Source of the DNA: Pseudomonadota bacterium
GTDB taxonomy: Bacteria > Pseudomonadota > Alphaproteobacteria > Rhizobiales > Tepidamorphaceae
DNA length: 64,000 nt
NCBI GenBank assembly: GCA_023458595.1
Contig: JAEWYT010000105.1
Location: forward strand, 3,211 to 67,210
Direction of reading: 5' to 3'
Part shown: piece after piece, positions 33,851 to 42,061 of the stretch
Layout: each line of letters starts with the position of its first letter
Position numbering within the stretch: the stretch's first letter is position 1
Position numbers and translations under genes: made by a program
Notes under the pieces: model-generated
Told to the model about the DNA's origin: nothing
The model's input: the letters and a program-made list of their open reading frames with translations, nothing else
Database searches by the model: none

Positions 33851-34666
33851 ATGGACCAGCGTTTGCCGGCGGTGGGCGAGACGTCGCTCGGCGACCTGCT
33901 CGCGGAGATCGCGTTCGAAGCGGGGCGGGAGATCCTGGACGTCTACGGCACCGACTTCACGGTCCATCGGAAGGACAACGATTCTCCCGTCACCGAAGCC
34001 GACCGCCGCGCCGAGGCGGTGATTCTGGAGCGCCTCGCCGAGATCGCTCCCGATCTGCCTGTGATTGCGGAAGAAGCCGCTTCCGAAGGCGAGATTCCGG
34101 TGACGGGCGAGCGCTTCTTCCTAGTCGACCCGCTCGACGGCACCAAGGAGTTCATCAACCGGCGCGACGAGTTCACGGTCAACATCGCGTTGGTCGAGCA
34201 CGGCGAGCCCGTGGCCGGCGTCGTCTATGCGCCCGCGCTCGGCCTGATGGTGGTGGCGGACGGTCCCGAGTCCGGACGCGCCGCGACGCTCACGAAAGGC
34301 GATACGGTCGCCTCGGCGGCCTGGAAGCCGATACGCACGCGTGCGACACCCGCCAGCGGTCTGGTGGCGGTGGCGAGCCGCTCCCACCGGGACGCCGATA
34401 CCGACACGTTCCTCGAAAGCCATGGTGTCACCGAGACGCGCAGTGCCGGCTCGTCGCTGAAATTCTGCCTGCTCGCGCGCGGGGAGGCCGACGTCTATCC
34501 GCGCTTCGGGCGAACCATGGAATGGGATACGGCGGCCGGTCACGCGGTTCTCAGGGCCGCGGGCGGCTGCGTGCTGACGACCGACGGCTGTCCTCTCAGC
34601 TACGCAAAGCGGGAGCGTGGCTACGACAACCCCGCCTTCATTGCCTGGGGACGCAAGCCGGGCTGA
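33851..34666 (+). CDS. cysQ: 3'(2'),5'-bisphosphate nucleotidase, CysQ-like
   Basis: 271 aa, inositol monophosphatase fold. Metal ligands are visible in VIAEEAAS (E74/E75), DPLDGTKEF (93-101) and EWDTAAGHAV. CysQ hydrolyses 3'-phosphoadenosine 5'-phosphate, the by-product of sulfate assimilation and sulfation. The GTKEFI context after DPLDGT favours CysQ over inositol monophosphatase. Start ATG 33851 with GGAGAACAGGGA upstream. Confidence 0.9.
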   Translation: MDQRLPAVGETSLGDLLAEIAFEAGREILDVYGTDFTVHRKDNDSPVTEADRRAEAVILERLAEIAPDLPVIAEEAASEGEIPVTGERFFLVDPLDGTKEFINRRDEFTVNIALVEHGEPVAGVVYAPALGLMVVADGPESGRAATLTKGDTVASAAWKPIRTRATPASGLVAVASRSHRDADTDTFLESHGVTETRSAGSSLKFCLLARGEADVYPRFGRTMEWDTAAGHAVLRAAGGCVLTTDGCPLSYAKRERGYDNPAFIAWGRKPG

Positions 34667-34677
34667 GAGGACCTTTT

Positions 34678-35145
34678 TCAGAACGGGAAGAGCTGGTTCC
34701 AGGTGTCCCCGGCCTGGGCGACGATCGTGGCGGGGTTGGCCTGGAACTCACGAAGGTTCTGCTGGGAATAGAAGAAATAGAGACGATCCTTGTAGATCAC
34801 CCATAGGCGGGGGTCGCCTTCGGCCGGATGGCCTTGTGCCAGCGCGACGGGGCAGCGGCCGCCGAAGCTCGGCGCATAGACGAACGGGTCCCTCAGGAAG
34901 GCGTCGCGATTGCCTTCGTTGGCGAAGCGCCAGGCGACCTTGCCCCACATGGCCTCGTGCTCGGACTTGCCTTCGCGCAGCGTCCCGTCGGCGAAATATG
35001 CGACCGGATCGTAGCCGTCGGCGGCGAAGCCCGTCGCCGAATCGATGACGAAATGTCCGTTCTCGAGCGCTCCGGCGGACGTGACCGCGAGGAAAAGGGA
35101 AGCGGCTGTCGCAACGATCCGTACGAAGCGGACAATTGAAGACAT
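34678..35145 (-). CDS. secreted YHS domain-containing protein
   Basis: About 155 aa. The signal peptide is MSSIVRFVRIVATAASLFLAV..., cleaved near SAGA. The YHS-type domain follows: GYDPVAYFADGTLREGKSEHEAMW, WRFANEGNRDAFLRDPFVYAPSFGGRC. YHS domains resemble the metal-binding part of some copper ATPases and phenol hydroxylases. This periplasmic form is widespread and uncharacterised. An ATG at 35157 is an alternative start. Divergent from eipA. Confidence 0.8.
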   Translation of the reverse strand: MSSIVRFVRIVATAASLFLAVTSAGALENGHFVIDSATGFAADGYDPVAYFADGTLREGKSEHEAMWGKVAWRFANEGNRDAFLRDPFVYAPSFGGRCPVALAQGHPAEGDPRLWVIYKDRLYFFYSQQNLREFQANPATIVAQAGDTWNQLFPF

Positions 35146-35276
35146 ATTGTTAACCATCTCTTTGTGAAACATAGAGGCGGCGTGAGTCGGGTGAGGCGAT
35201 ACTGCCATTGCTCCGGTTAACGGCAGCAAAACAGCGCGCCCCGAACACGCGGCGGTTCGATGCGGAGGTTATGGAC

Positions 35277-35867
35277 ATGGCCGAAACCCGACGTTCCGTT
35301 CTGATAGGGCTCGCCGCGATGGCGGGCGGAACCACAGTGCCCGGACGGCTGTTCGCGCAAGCCGATACGGGGGCGGCGGCGACCGATACCTACTCTATGG
35401 AGGAGGTCGTCGATGCTGGACACTCGTTTTTCGGCAAGGTCAGCGAGGGGCTGGCGGAATCGATCGAATACCTGTTCTCGAGCCGCGGGCGGCCGAACGG
35501 CTATATCCTTGGCGAAGAGGGCAGCGGTGCCTTCGTCGCGGGCCTGCGTTACGGCGAGGGGGTGCTGAACACGAAGAACGCCGGTCAGCACAAGGTCTTC
35601 TGGCAAGGTCCGTCGATCGGCTGGGATTTCGGCGGAGATGGCGCGCGCGTCATGATGCTCGTCTACAACCTGCCCGACACGGAGGCGATCTATCGCTATT
35701 TCGCAGGTGTCAACGGCTCGGCGTATCTGGTTGCCGGTGCCGGCGTTTCGGTCTACGCGAGCCAGAATATCGTGGTTGCGCCCATCCGCACGGGCGTCGG
35801 ATTGCGGCTCGGGGCCAACATCGGCTATCTGAAAATGACGCGCCAGGCGACCTGGAATCCTTTCTGA
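35277..35867 (+). CDS. eipA: periplasmic envelope integrity protein EipA (DUF1134)
   Basis: 196 aa. The signal peptide is MAETRRSVLIGLAAMAGG... ending at LFAQA. The DUF1134 barrel has GHSFFGKVSEGLAESIEYLF, NGYILGEEGSGAFVAGLRYGEG, NAGQHKVFWQGPSIGWDFGG and a terminal TGVGLRLGANIGYLKMT, all typical of EipA. In Brucella EipA is needed for envelope stress resistance and its gene is reported as CtrA-regulated. The ATG at 35277 has GGAGG 8 bases upstream, the one at 35271 only 2. TTAA half-sites flank it upstream at 35150 and 35217. Confidence 0.94.
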   Translation: MAETRRSVLIGLAAMAGGTTVPGRLFAQADTGAAATDTYSMEEVVDAGHSFFGKVSEGLAESIEYLFSSRGRPNGYILGEEGSGAFVAGLRYGEGVLNTKNAGQHKVFWQGPSIGWDFGGDGARVMMLVYNLPDTEAIYRYFAGVNGSAYLVAGAGVSVYASQNIVVAPIRTGVGLRLGANIGYLKMTRQATWNPF

Positions 35868-35984
35868 GCCTGAATTCCGCGCTGGAGTGTGGCGGCGCGA
35901 GCAGTTACTTTATCGACTATCGACGCTGGCAAGTTCGTCGGCGGCATGTATTTTACATGCGCCCCGTCGGGCGCTGGTCGGCAT

Positions 35985-37157
35985 ATGATCGAAAACGTCG
36001 TCGTCTTCGCGCTAGGTGCGCTCGTCGCGACTTTGCTCGCGCTTCTGGTGATCCCCGTCATCTGGCGGCGTGCTGCTCGCCTGATCGAGGAACGCATCCG
36101 CGCGACCACACCCCTCGCGATGTCCGAGATCCAGTCGGAGAAGGATCTGATCCGCGCAGATTTTGCGGTGCAGTTGCGCAAGGTCGAGGTTCGCTACGAC
36201 GAGGAAAAGGCACTTGCGGCCGAACGCGAGGTGCAGCTCGGACGCCGTCAGGCGCGCATCGGCGAGCTCGAAATCGAACTCGAGGCGCGCGAGCAGACGA
36301 TCGCCGAACTCGACGAACGGGTCGAGGAACTGCAGGGCAACGTGCTCGCCCTTGAACGTCAGGTCGCCCTGCAGACGGCATCGCTCAAGGAAAAGCAGCA
36401 GGCGATTGCCGACGCCAACGACGCGCTGCGGGAAGCCCGCGCGCAGCTCGGCGAATCTGCGGGGCTCGCCGACAGCCGCAAGGTGGAGATCGCCGCGCTC
36501 GCGACGCAGCTCGAAAGCTACAAGGGCCGTACCATGGAGCTCCGCGCCGAGCTTGCGACCCGTTCGGTGGAATCGGAGGAGCGCGGCTCCGAGGTCGACG
36601 AACTGACGGGCGCGATCAAGGGCCGCGAGGCGCGCATCAAGGTCCTCAACGATCGGGTCGCGCGCCGGCGCGATGTGTCGCTCGCGCGCCGCAAGCGGAT
36701 CAAGGAGCTCGAGAAGCTCCTCGAGGCGCAGCGCGAGCGGGTGGCGGAAAAGACCGCGGCCCTTTCCGCCGCGGCGCTCAACAAGCTGAAGCAGGAAGAA
36801 GATATCAAGAAGCTCCAGCGGGAGAAGGCAGAGCTGAAGAAGGCGGTCGCCGACGTCGAGGCGAAGCTGGAACTCAAGGATCGCGAGATCGCCCGGGGTG
36901 GCAGGTCCGGCACGACGGCCGAGGCGGGCGGCGCCGGGACGGACGCCGCGAAGCTGCGCGAGAATATCGCCGATCTCGCCGCGCGCATCACCAGGATGGC
37001 CGCGGAAGGGGGCGACGACGACGTGCGCGCGCTGATCGATGCCGTTTCGGTCGACGGCCGCGGTGCGGCGGGTACCGGTGCGAAGTCACCGAGCGGTGCC
37101 AGACGCGTGCCGCTCGCCGAACGGATCAAGGAAGTCGATCTCACACCCGGCGAGTGA
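35985..37157 (+). CDS. membrane-anchored coiled-coil protein of unknown function
   Basis: 390 aa. One N-terminal membrane segment (about 4-25, VVVFALGALVATLLALLVIPVIW) is followed by RRAARLIEERIRATTPLAMSEI, a motif conserved in Hyphomicrobiales homologues (recalled). A long charged coiled coil covers about 45-330, with a disordered basic tail ending PLAERIKEVDLTPGE. The layout suggests a cytoplasmic scaffold tethered to the membrane. Function unknown. Its last 17 bases overlap the convergent GGDEF-EAL gene. Confidence 0.75.
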   Translation: MIENVVVFALGALVATLLALLVIPVIWRRAARLIEERIRATTPLAMSEIQSEKDLIRADFAVQLRKVEVRYDEEKALAAEREVQLGRRQARIGELEIELEAREQTIAELDERVEELQGNVLALERQVALQTASLKEKQQAIADANDALREARAQLGESAGLADSRKVEIAALATQLESYKGRTMELRAELATRSVESEERGSEVDELTGAIKGREARIKVLNDRVARRRDVSLARRKRIKELEKLLEAQRERVAEKTAALSAAALNKLKQEEDIKKLQREKAELKKAVADVEAKLELKDREIARGGRSGTTAEAGGAGTDAAKLRENIADLAARITRMAAEGGDDDVRALIDAVSVDGRGAAGTGAKSPSGARRVPLAERIKEVDLTPGE

Positions 37158-39450
37158 GTATCGGCGCCCGTTCCGGCTGCCTTTCGGCCAGCAGCAGATC
37201 CTCGATCTCGCTCGCCGCCATCGGCCGGGCCCAAAGGTAGCCCTGGATGAGATCGCAGCCGGCCGTCTCCAGCGCCGCGAGCTGCTGTTCGGTTTCGACA
37301 CCCTCGCCGATCACCTCGACGCCCAGCTCCCGGCTGAGCCGCACGATCGTCGAGACTATGGCCATCGCCTGCGGGTCGTGCTCGATGCCGGCGACATAGC
37401 TGCGGTCTATCTTTATGAAGCTCGCGGGGATGTCGCGGAGCAGGGCGACCGACGTCTGACCTGTGCCGAAGTCGTCGATCGCGGTGCGGATGCCGCGCTC
37501 GCCGAGGTGGCGGAAGGTCTCGCAAAGGCGGGCGCGGTCGGCGACCACCACGCCTTCGGTGATCTCGATGCAGAAACAGCCGCCGACATTTGGGAACTTC
37601 CGCAACACGTCGTCGATCCAGGCGAGGAACCTGCTCTCTTCCAGCGTAACGGGAGACATGTTGATCATCACGAGCGGCGGGTCGATGCCGCGTGCGCGAA
37701 GGCGGGAGACGTGCTCGGCGATGTTGGCGAATACCCACTGGTCGATGCGGCCGATGATGCCGGATCGCTCGGCGGCGGCTATGAACTGGTTCGGCGGAAT
37801 CCGCTCGCCCGTGCGCCGGTTGGTCCAGCGCAGCAGGGCCTCGATGGCGGCGACCGTACGGTCCTCGCGACGGAAGATCGGCTGGAAGGCGAACTCGAAA
37901 TCGTCGTTGGCGATCGCCCGCGACAGGTCGAGCGTCATGACGCGTTCCTGCATGTCGCGTTCGGCGTGCTCGCGGGTGAAGAACGCATAACCGCCACCGC
38001 CGCCCGGCCGCTTCTTCACCGAGTAGAGAGCGAGGTCGGCGAACCGCTGCGCGGCTTCGGCATCAGTGGTGTCGAGCGGAATTGCGGCAATGCCGATGCT
38101 CACTGCGATACCGATCTGATTGTGGCCGAGCTGGAACGGGTGGTTCGTCGCATCGAGGACTGCCTGGGCGATCGCCTCCACGTGCTCGCGCTCGGTACCC
38201 ATCAGCAGCAGACAGAACTCGTCGCCGCCAAGCCGGTAGAGGAAGGAATCGGGCCGGCCGACCAGTTCGATGCGGTTGGCGAACTCGCGCAGCAGCTTGT
38301 CGCCGGCGGCGTGTCCGTACTGATCGTTGATCGGCTTGAACCCGTCGAGGTCCATCGCCAGCAGCCAGCAAGGATTGTCGACGGTCGAGATATCGGCGGC
38401 CGTCTCGATGGCATTGATGAAAGCGGCGCGATTGCGCGCGCCGGTAAGCATGTCGCGATGAGCGAGATAGTCGATGCGTCGCTCGGCTTCCTTGAGCGGC
38501 GTCACGTCGATGAACGACATGATGGTCTCGCCGTGCCCGGGCGTCTCGGCTGGCAGGCTCGAGGTACGAATGATGACGTTGCGGGTGCGGCCGTCGCGGG
38601 TATGGACGGTGAGATTGCCGAGATTGTTGTGATCGTCGTTCAGCTGCGCGGGGTCGAAGCCTTCGACATGGGCGGCGATGAAGGCCGGCGCGGCGATGCC
38701 GTCCACGTCGGCCTGGGTCTTGAGGCCGAACAGCGCGAGGAGATCGCGGTTGACGAAGATCGTGCGGCCATCGGCGTCAAAATGCCAGATGCCGATCGGC
38801 AGCGTCTCGGCGAGTCCGCGAAACCTGGCGTGCTCTCTCTCGACCGCTGCCTTGGCGTCGTACAACTCCGTCACGTCGGTGCCAATGCCGACGTTGGCCC
38901 CACTCGGCGTGCGGGACTTGGTGACGCGCAGCCACCGGCCATCCGGATACAGCTGGTCGTGCGCCTTGCCGTCGGCGTTGCGATGGGTGCCCAGTCGCTC
39001 CGCCACCCGGGTTTCGAGTTCCTCGCCGGAAAAGCGGTCGGAAAAGGACGTGCGGATGAGCTTGTCGTACACGATCGGTCCGCGCAGCATGGCGAACGCG
39101 CTGGCGTGGGCGGCCTTGTAGGCGCTGTTGCAGGCGATCAGCCGGTCGCGTTCGTCGTAGATGGCGAACGAGGCGGGCGTCTTCTCCAGCGCCTCGCGGA
39201 AATAGCCGAGCAATCTTCTGCGACGCGCGCCGACGAACACATACCAGAGCGTCAGGGCGAGGTAGCCCGTCCGGATCGTGAAGGCCACGGGCTCGATGAT
39301 GGGGACGATGCCGGCGACCCTCAGGCCCATGATCACGACTACGGCGATCGTCGCGAACAGGAAGATCCCGTCGCTCGGGCCCATCCGGCGAATGACCAGA
39401 CAAGCCCTGGCCAGACACTGGCGCGCCAGGTGCATTCTTTTCGCCGGCAT
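37141..39450 (-). CDS. PAS-GGDEF-EAL cyclic-di-GMP enzyme
   Basis: 769 aa. Two membrane helices (about 29-48 and 54-74) precede two PAS-like domains (about 85-200 and 205-325), a GGDEF domain with intact GGDEF at 408-412, and an EAL domain with EALLRW at 537-542 and DDFGTG near 663. Both motifs look catalytically intact, so synthesis and hydrolysis of cyclic di-GMP are both possible. No RxxD inhibitory site precedes GGDEF (RPDS is there). The late loop reads GEGVET in place of the usual AEGVET. Confidence 0.94.
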   Translation of the reverse strand: MPAKRMHLARQCLARACLVIRRMGPSDGIFLFATIAVVVIMGLRVAGIVPIIEPVAFTIRTGYLALTLWYVFVGARRRRLLGYFREALEKTPASFAIYDERDRLIACNSAYKAAHASAFAMLRGPIVYDKLIRTSFSDRFSGEELETRVAERLGTHRNADGKAHDQLYPDGRWLRVTKSRTPSGANVGIGTDVTELYDAKAAVEREHARFRGLAETLPIGIWHFDADGRTIFVNRDLLALFGLKTQADVDGIAAPAFIAAHVEGFDPAQLNDDHNNLGNLTVHTRDGRTRNVIIRTSSLPAETPGHGETIMSFIDVTPLKEAERRIDYLAHRDMLTGARNRAAFINAIETAADISTVDNPCWLLAMDLDGFKPINDQYGHAAGDKLLREFANRIELVGRPDSFLYRLGGDEFCLLLMGTEREHVEAIAQAVLDATNHPFQLGHNQIGIAVSIGIAAIPLDTTDAEAAQRFADLALYSVKKRPGGGGGYAFFTREHAERDMQERVMTLDLSRAIANDDFEFAFQPIFRREDRTVAAIEALLRWTNRRTGERIPPNQFIAAAERSGIIGRIDQWVFANIAEHVSRLRARGIDPPLVMINMSPVTLEESRFLAWIDDVLRKFPNVGGCFCIEITEGVVVADRARLCETFRHLGERGIRTAIDDFGTGQTSVALLRDIPASFIKIDRSYVAGIEHDPQAMAIVSTIVRLSRELGVEVIGEGVETEQQLAALETAGCDLIQGYLWARPMAASEIEDLLLAERQPERAPILTRRV

Positions 39451-39543
39451 CGATGCTCTTCGCCTGCCTTACGTCTCCGGTACGCCCTTACGGGAGGCCG
39501 TACCGAGTAGCGCGAGCGTATGCCTTCGGCGGCTTAGATAGGA

Positions 39544-39560
39544 TTAAGCAAGGTGGTTAA
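39544..39560. promoter_or_regulatory. TTAA-N9-TTAA element like the omp arrays
   Basis: TTAA at 39544 and 39557 with 9 bases between (GCAAGGTGG). This matches the first spacer of the omp arrays at AA, GT and the final G. It lies 94 bases upstream of the GGDEF-EAL start (minus strand). A CtrA-type site is inferred. Confidence 0.4.
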
Positions 39561-39588
39561 CGAAAGCGGCACTTGGCCGCGGCGAACC

Positions 39589-40287
39589 TCAGACAGGCTC
39601 GTTCGGGAAGGCGAGTTCGTGCCGGTTGCGCCACTCCGGACCCACATAATTGATGATGAGTGAGCGGCGGATGCCCGGAATCGCGCGTTTCTCGAAGCCG
39701 TGCCAGGTGTTCCCGGCGGGAACGAAGACGAAGCCCTGGTTGAATGCCGCCGGCGACGTCCCGGCGTGGGTATGGGTCTCGTCATCCTCGTAGATGTCGG
39801 TGCCCAGCGTCTCCGCGTTCGGCAGGTCGATCAGGTAGTGCAGGAAGGTGATGCGCTTCGGGCCGATGTCGGTATGCGGCTCCAGCCAGAAGCCGTCGCG
39901 GTCCTGGGCGTATTCGATACGCAGCGAGGAGCCGTCGAGGTCGGCGCCGGTTACTTGCTTGATCGCGGCGATGCAATCGGGATGTTGCATCGCCTCGGCG
40001 ATTGCGGAGCAGACCGGATACTCGGCCTGATTCTCCCGCGAGAAGAAAATACGGGTCGAGTTGTGAGTGTCGCGCTTGCCGTCCGTGTCGTCGATCACCG
40101 GCGCGGGGAACGGCAGAACGGGGATGGCGCGGGCGGTGGCCAGCGGCATCACGTCGTTCAGGATCCAGTGCGGATAGGGCCGGTCGTGGCGTGCCGACTG
40201 GCGGAAGGAGCGGATGATCGTCTCGCGGATATCGTCGGCTGAATTCGGCGCGGGCGCGCGGCTCACGAGAAGGCTCTGGTCGTTCAT
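39589..40287 (-). CDS. 2OG-Fe(II) oxygenase-type protein
   Basis: 232 aa. A double-stranded beta-helix dioxygenase with metal ligands H138 and D140 (WLEPHTDIG), H196 (NTWHGFEK) and a 2-oxoglutarate-binding arginine near 207-208 (GIRRSLIINYV). Related proteins in Proteobacteria are small prolyl-hydroxylase-like enzymes of unknown target. It stands alone between the GGDEF-EAL gene and tRNA-Glu. Confidence 0.82.
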   Translation of the reverse strand: MNDQSLLVSRAPAPNSADDIRETIIRSFRQSARHDRPYPHWILNDVMPLATARAIPVLPFPAPVIDDTDGKRDTHNSTRIFFSRENQAEYPVCSAIAEAMQHPDCIAAIKQVTGADLDGSSLRIEYAQDRDGFWLEPHTDIGPKRITFLHYLIDLPNAETLGTDIYEDDETHTHAGTSPAAFNQGFVFVPAGNTWHGFEKRAIPGIRRSLIINYVGPEWRNRHELAFPNEPV

Positions 40288-40390
40288 GCGATAGCCGGTC
40301 CGTACAAGTGGATTTGCGCCCGGGTGGCGGCCAACGCGTCGCTGCGGCTGGCCCGAGCGTCCTGCCCCCGGCTCGGTCGCGGACCGATGG

Positions 40391-40463
40391 CGCCCCCTAG
40401 GGGACTCGAACCCCTGTTTCCGCCGTGAGAGGGCGGCGTCCTAGACCGCTAGACGAAGGGGGC
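40391..40463 (-). tRNA. tRNA-Glu (anticodon CTC)
   Basis: On the minus strand: acceptor GCCCCCT pairs with AGGGGGC, the D-loop region is GTCTAGCGGTCTAGGAC, the anticodon stem CCGCC/GGCGG encloses loop CTCTCAC (anticodon CTC), and the T-arm is CAGGGGTTCGAGTCCCCTA. The 3' CCA is encoded (40388-40390). Confidence 0.97.
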
Positions 40464-40552
40464 GGCGATCACGATCCACGCGATCGGTCGGATATAGACC
40501 GTAACCCTTGGCCCCGCAAGGGCCGTCGCTGCGGGCGGATACGGAATTCGGA

Positions 40553-40927
40553 CTAGCGTGCGAGATTGCCGCCGATGACGTTGAGCACCTTGCCCGAGCG
40601 CAGGTCGACGACGACGACGGCGTGGCCCTGCGGGCGTTTGAGGACGATCGCCATTCGGCTGCCGTCGAGGGCGGTGGAGACCACTTCGGCGTCCGGACCA
40701 AGCAGCTTGGCGACGTCGTCGGGCACCACGACGGCCACCGGGGCCACCTCGGCGGTCCGCCCGCCGCCCGACATCCGGTTGACGATCGTGGCGAAGATGA
40801 CGATCAATCCAAGCACGATCAGGACGCCCATGGCGATTACGGCGATCTTCAGCGAGCGGTAGTTGCGCTCGGCCCAGGTGCCGCTGGATGCGTCGGAACT
40901 CGTGTCGGGGGCTCGGGAAGCGGTCAT
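40553..40927 (-). CDS. small single-pass membrane protein, DUF6476-like
   Basis: 124 aa. A short hydrophilic N terminus ends in WAERNYRSLKIAVIAMGVLIVLGLIVIFATIV, one membrane helix at about 25-46. The small outside domain is rich in valine (VVVPDDVAKLLGPDAEVVSTALDG, IVLKRPQGHAVVVVDLRSGKVL). This pattern is the uncharacterised DUF6476-type family. Its ATG shares two bases with the rluD ATG on the other strand (CATG at 40925). No ribosome site is evident, so a start further in is possible. Confidence 0.7.
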   Translation of the reverse strand: MTASRAPDTSSDASSGTWAERNYRSLKIAVIAMGVLIVLGLIVIFATIVNRMSGGGRTAEVAPVAVVVPDDVAKLLGPDAEVVSTALDGSRMAIVLKRPQGHAVVVVDLRSGKVLNVIGGNLAR

Positions 40928-41936
40928 GGAGCGCGATGACGAAAAGATCTCGGTGACGGTGCGGGCCGATGCCGCCGACGAGCGGCTCGATCGCGTTCTC
41001 GCCGAACTGCTTCCCCGGTTCAGCCGCTCGCGGCTGCAGGCGCTCATCCGCGCGGGCCGGGTGACGATCGGCGGCCGGACGATAGTCGAGCCGAAATACA
41101 GGGTCAATGTAACGCCTGGGGCGGAGACGGAAATCACGGTTTCCGTGCCTCCGCCCGAGCCCGCGAAGCCGCAGCCGCAGGATATTCCGCTCGACGTCGT
41201 CTACGAGGACGAGGCGCTGATCGTGATCGACAAGCCGGCAGGGATCGTCGTGCATCCCGGCGCCGGCACGCCCGACGGGACGTTGGTCAACGCGCTCCTG
41301 CACCATTGCGCCGGCAGTCTGTCGGGGATCGGGGGCGTGGAGCGTCCGGGCATCGTCCACCGGCTCGACAAGGACACCTCCGGACTGATGGTCGTCGCCA
41401 AGACCGACGAGGCGCATCGCTCGCTCGCCGAGCAGTTCGCCGACCACGGCCGGACCGGGGTGATGGAACGGGGCTACAAGGCGCTCGTCTGGGGCGTTCC
41501 GACCCGAAAGTACGACACGATCGATGCGCCGATCGCCCGTTCGCCGCAGAATCCGGAGAAAATGGCGGTGCGGCAGGGCGGGCGGGCGGCCGTTACCCAC
41601 TACGAGGTGCTGGAGGTATTCGCGGGCGCGAACGGCAGTCCCGTGGCGAGCCTCGTCGAATGCCGGCTGGAGACCGGCCGGACCCATCAGATACGCGTCC
41701 ATATGGCCCATCTGGGCCATCCGATCCTCGGCGACCCGGTCTACGGGGCCGGTTTCCGCTCGAAATCCGGCCTTTTGACCGATCGGCAGCGAAATTCGCT
41801 CGATTCCCTTGGAAGGCAGGCACTGCATGCCTATCTATTGACGTTCGCTCATCCGGTGACGGGGGAGACGATGCGGTTCGAAAGCGGCTTTCCCGCCGAT
41901 ATGCAGGCCCTCGTCGACGCTCTCGCGGAAGAGTGA
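40926..41936 (+). CDS. rluD: 23S rRNA pseudouridine synthase, RluD family
   Basis: 336 aa. An S4 RNA-binding domain (about 15-75, RLDRVLAELLPRFSRSRLQALIRAGRVTIGG) is followed by the RluA/RluD catalytic domain with the active aspartate in VHRLDKDTSGLMVVAKT and TGRTHQIRVHMAHLGHPILGDPVYG. RluD modifies helix 69 of 23S rRNA. GGAAG lies 6 bases upstream of the ATG. It reads toward rpoH, the usual Hyphomicrobiales order. Confidence 0.94.
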   Translation: MERDDEKISVTVRADAADERLDRVLAELLPRFSRSRLQALIRAGRVTIGGRTIVEPKYRVNVTPGAETEITVSVPPPEPAKPQPQDIPLDVVYEDEALIVIDKPAGIVVHPGAGTPDGTLVNALLHHCAGSLSGIGGVERPGIVHRLDKDTSGLMVVAKTDEAHRSLAEQFADHGRTGVMERGYKALVWGVPTRKYDTIDAPIARSPQNPEKMAVRQGGRAAVTHYEVLEVFAGANGSPVASLVECRLETGRTHQIRVHMAHLGHPILGDPVYGAGFRSKSGLLTDRQRNSLDSLGRQALHAYLLTFAHPVTGETMRFESGFPADMQALVDALAEE

Positions 41937-41981
41937 ACGAGATGGGGGCGTTTTTCTGACACAATAAGCCCCTCCAATACA

Positions 41982-42042
41982 GGACTTGGCTAGTTCCAGG
42001 ACCTGCGAAGACGGTTGCCCAAGTCCGGGGACCGTTCGCAGG
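41982..42042 (+). ncRNA. rpoH 5' leader with pseudoknot-capable pairing
   Basis: GGACTTGG (41982-41989) is perfectly complementary to CCAAGTCC (42019-42026). CCTGCGAA (42002-42009) is complementary to TTCGCAGG (42035-42042), extended by CGGT (42012-42015) with ACCG (42031-42034). CCAAGTCC sits in the 15-base loop of the second stem, so the two pairings interlock in an H-type pseudoknot or exclude each other. The ribosome site GAGGAGG starts 9 bases further on. A regulatory leader is inferred. Confidence 0.6.
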
Positions 42043-42061
42043 GGCCGCAAGAGGAGGAAAG

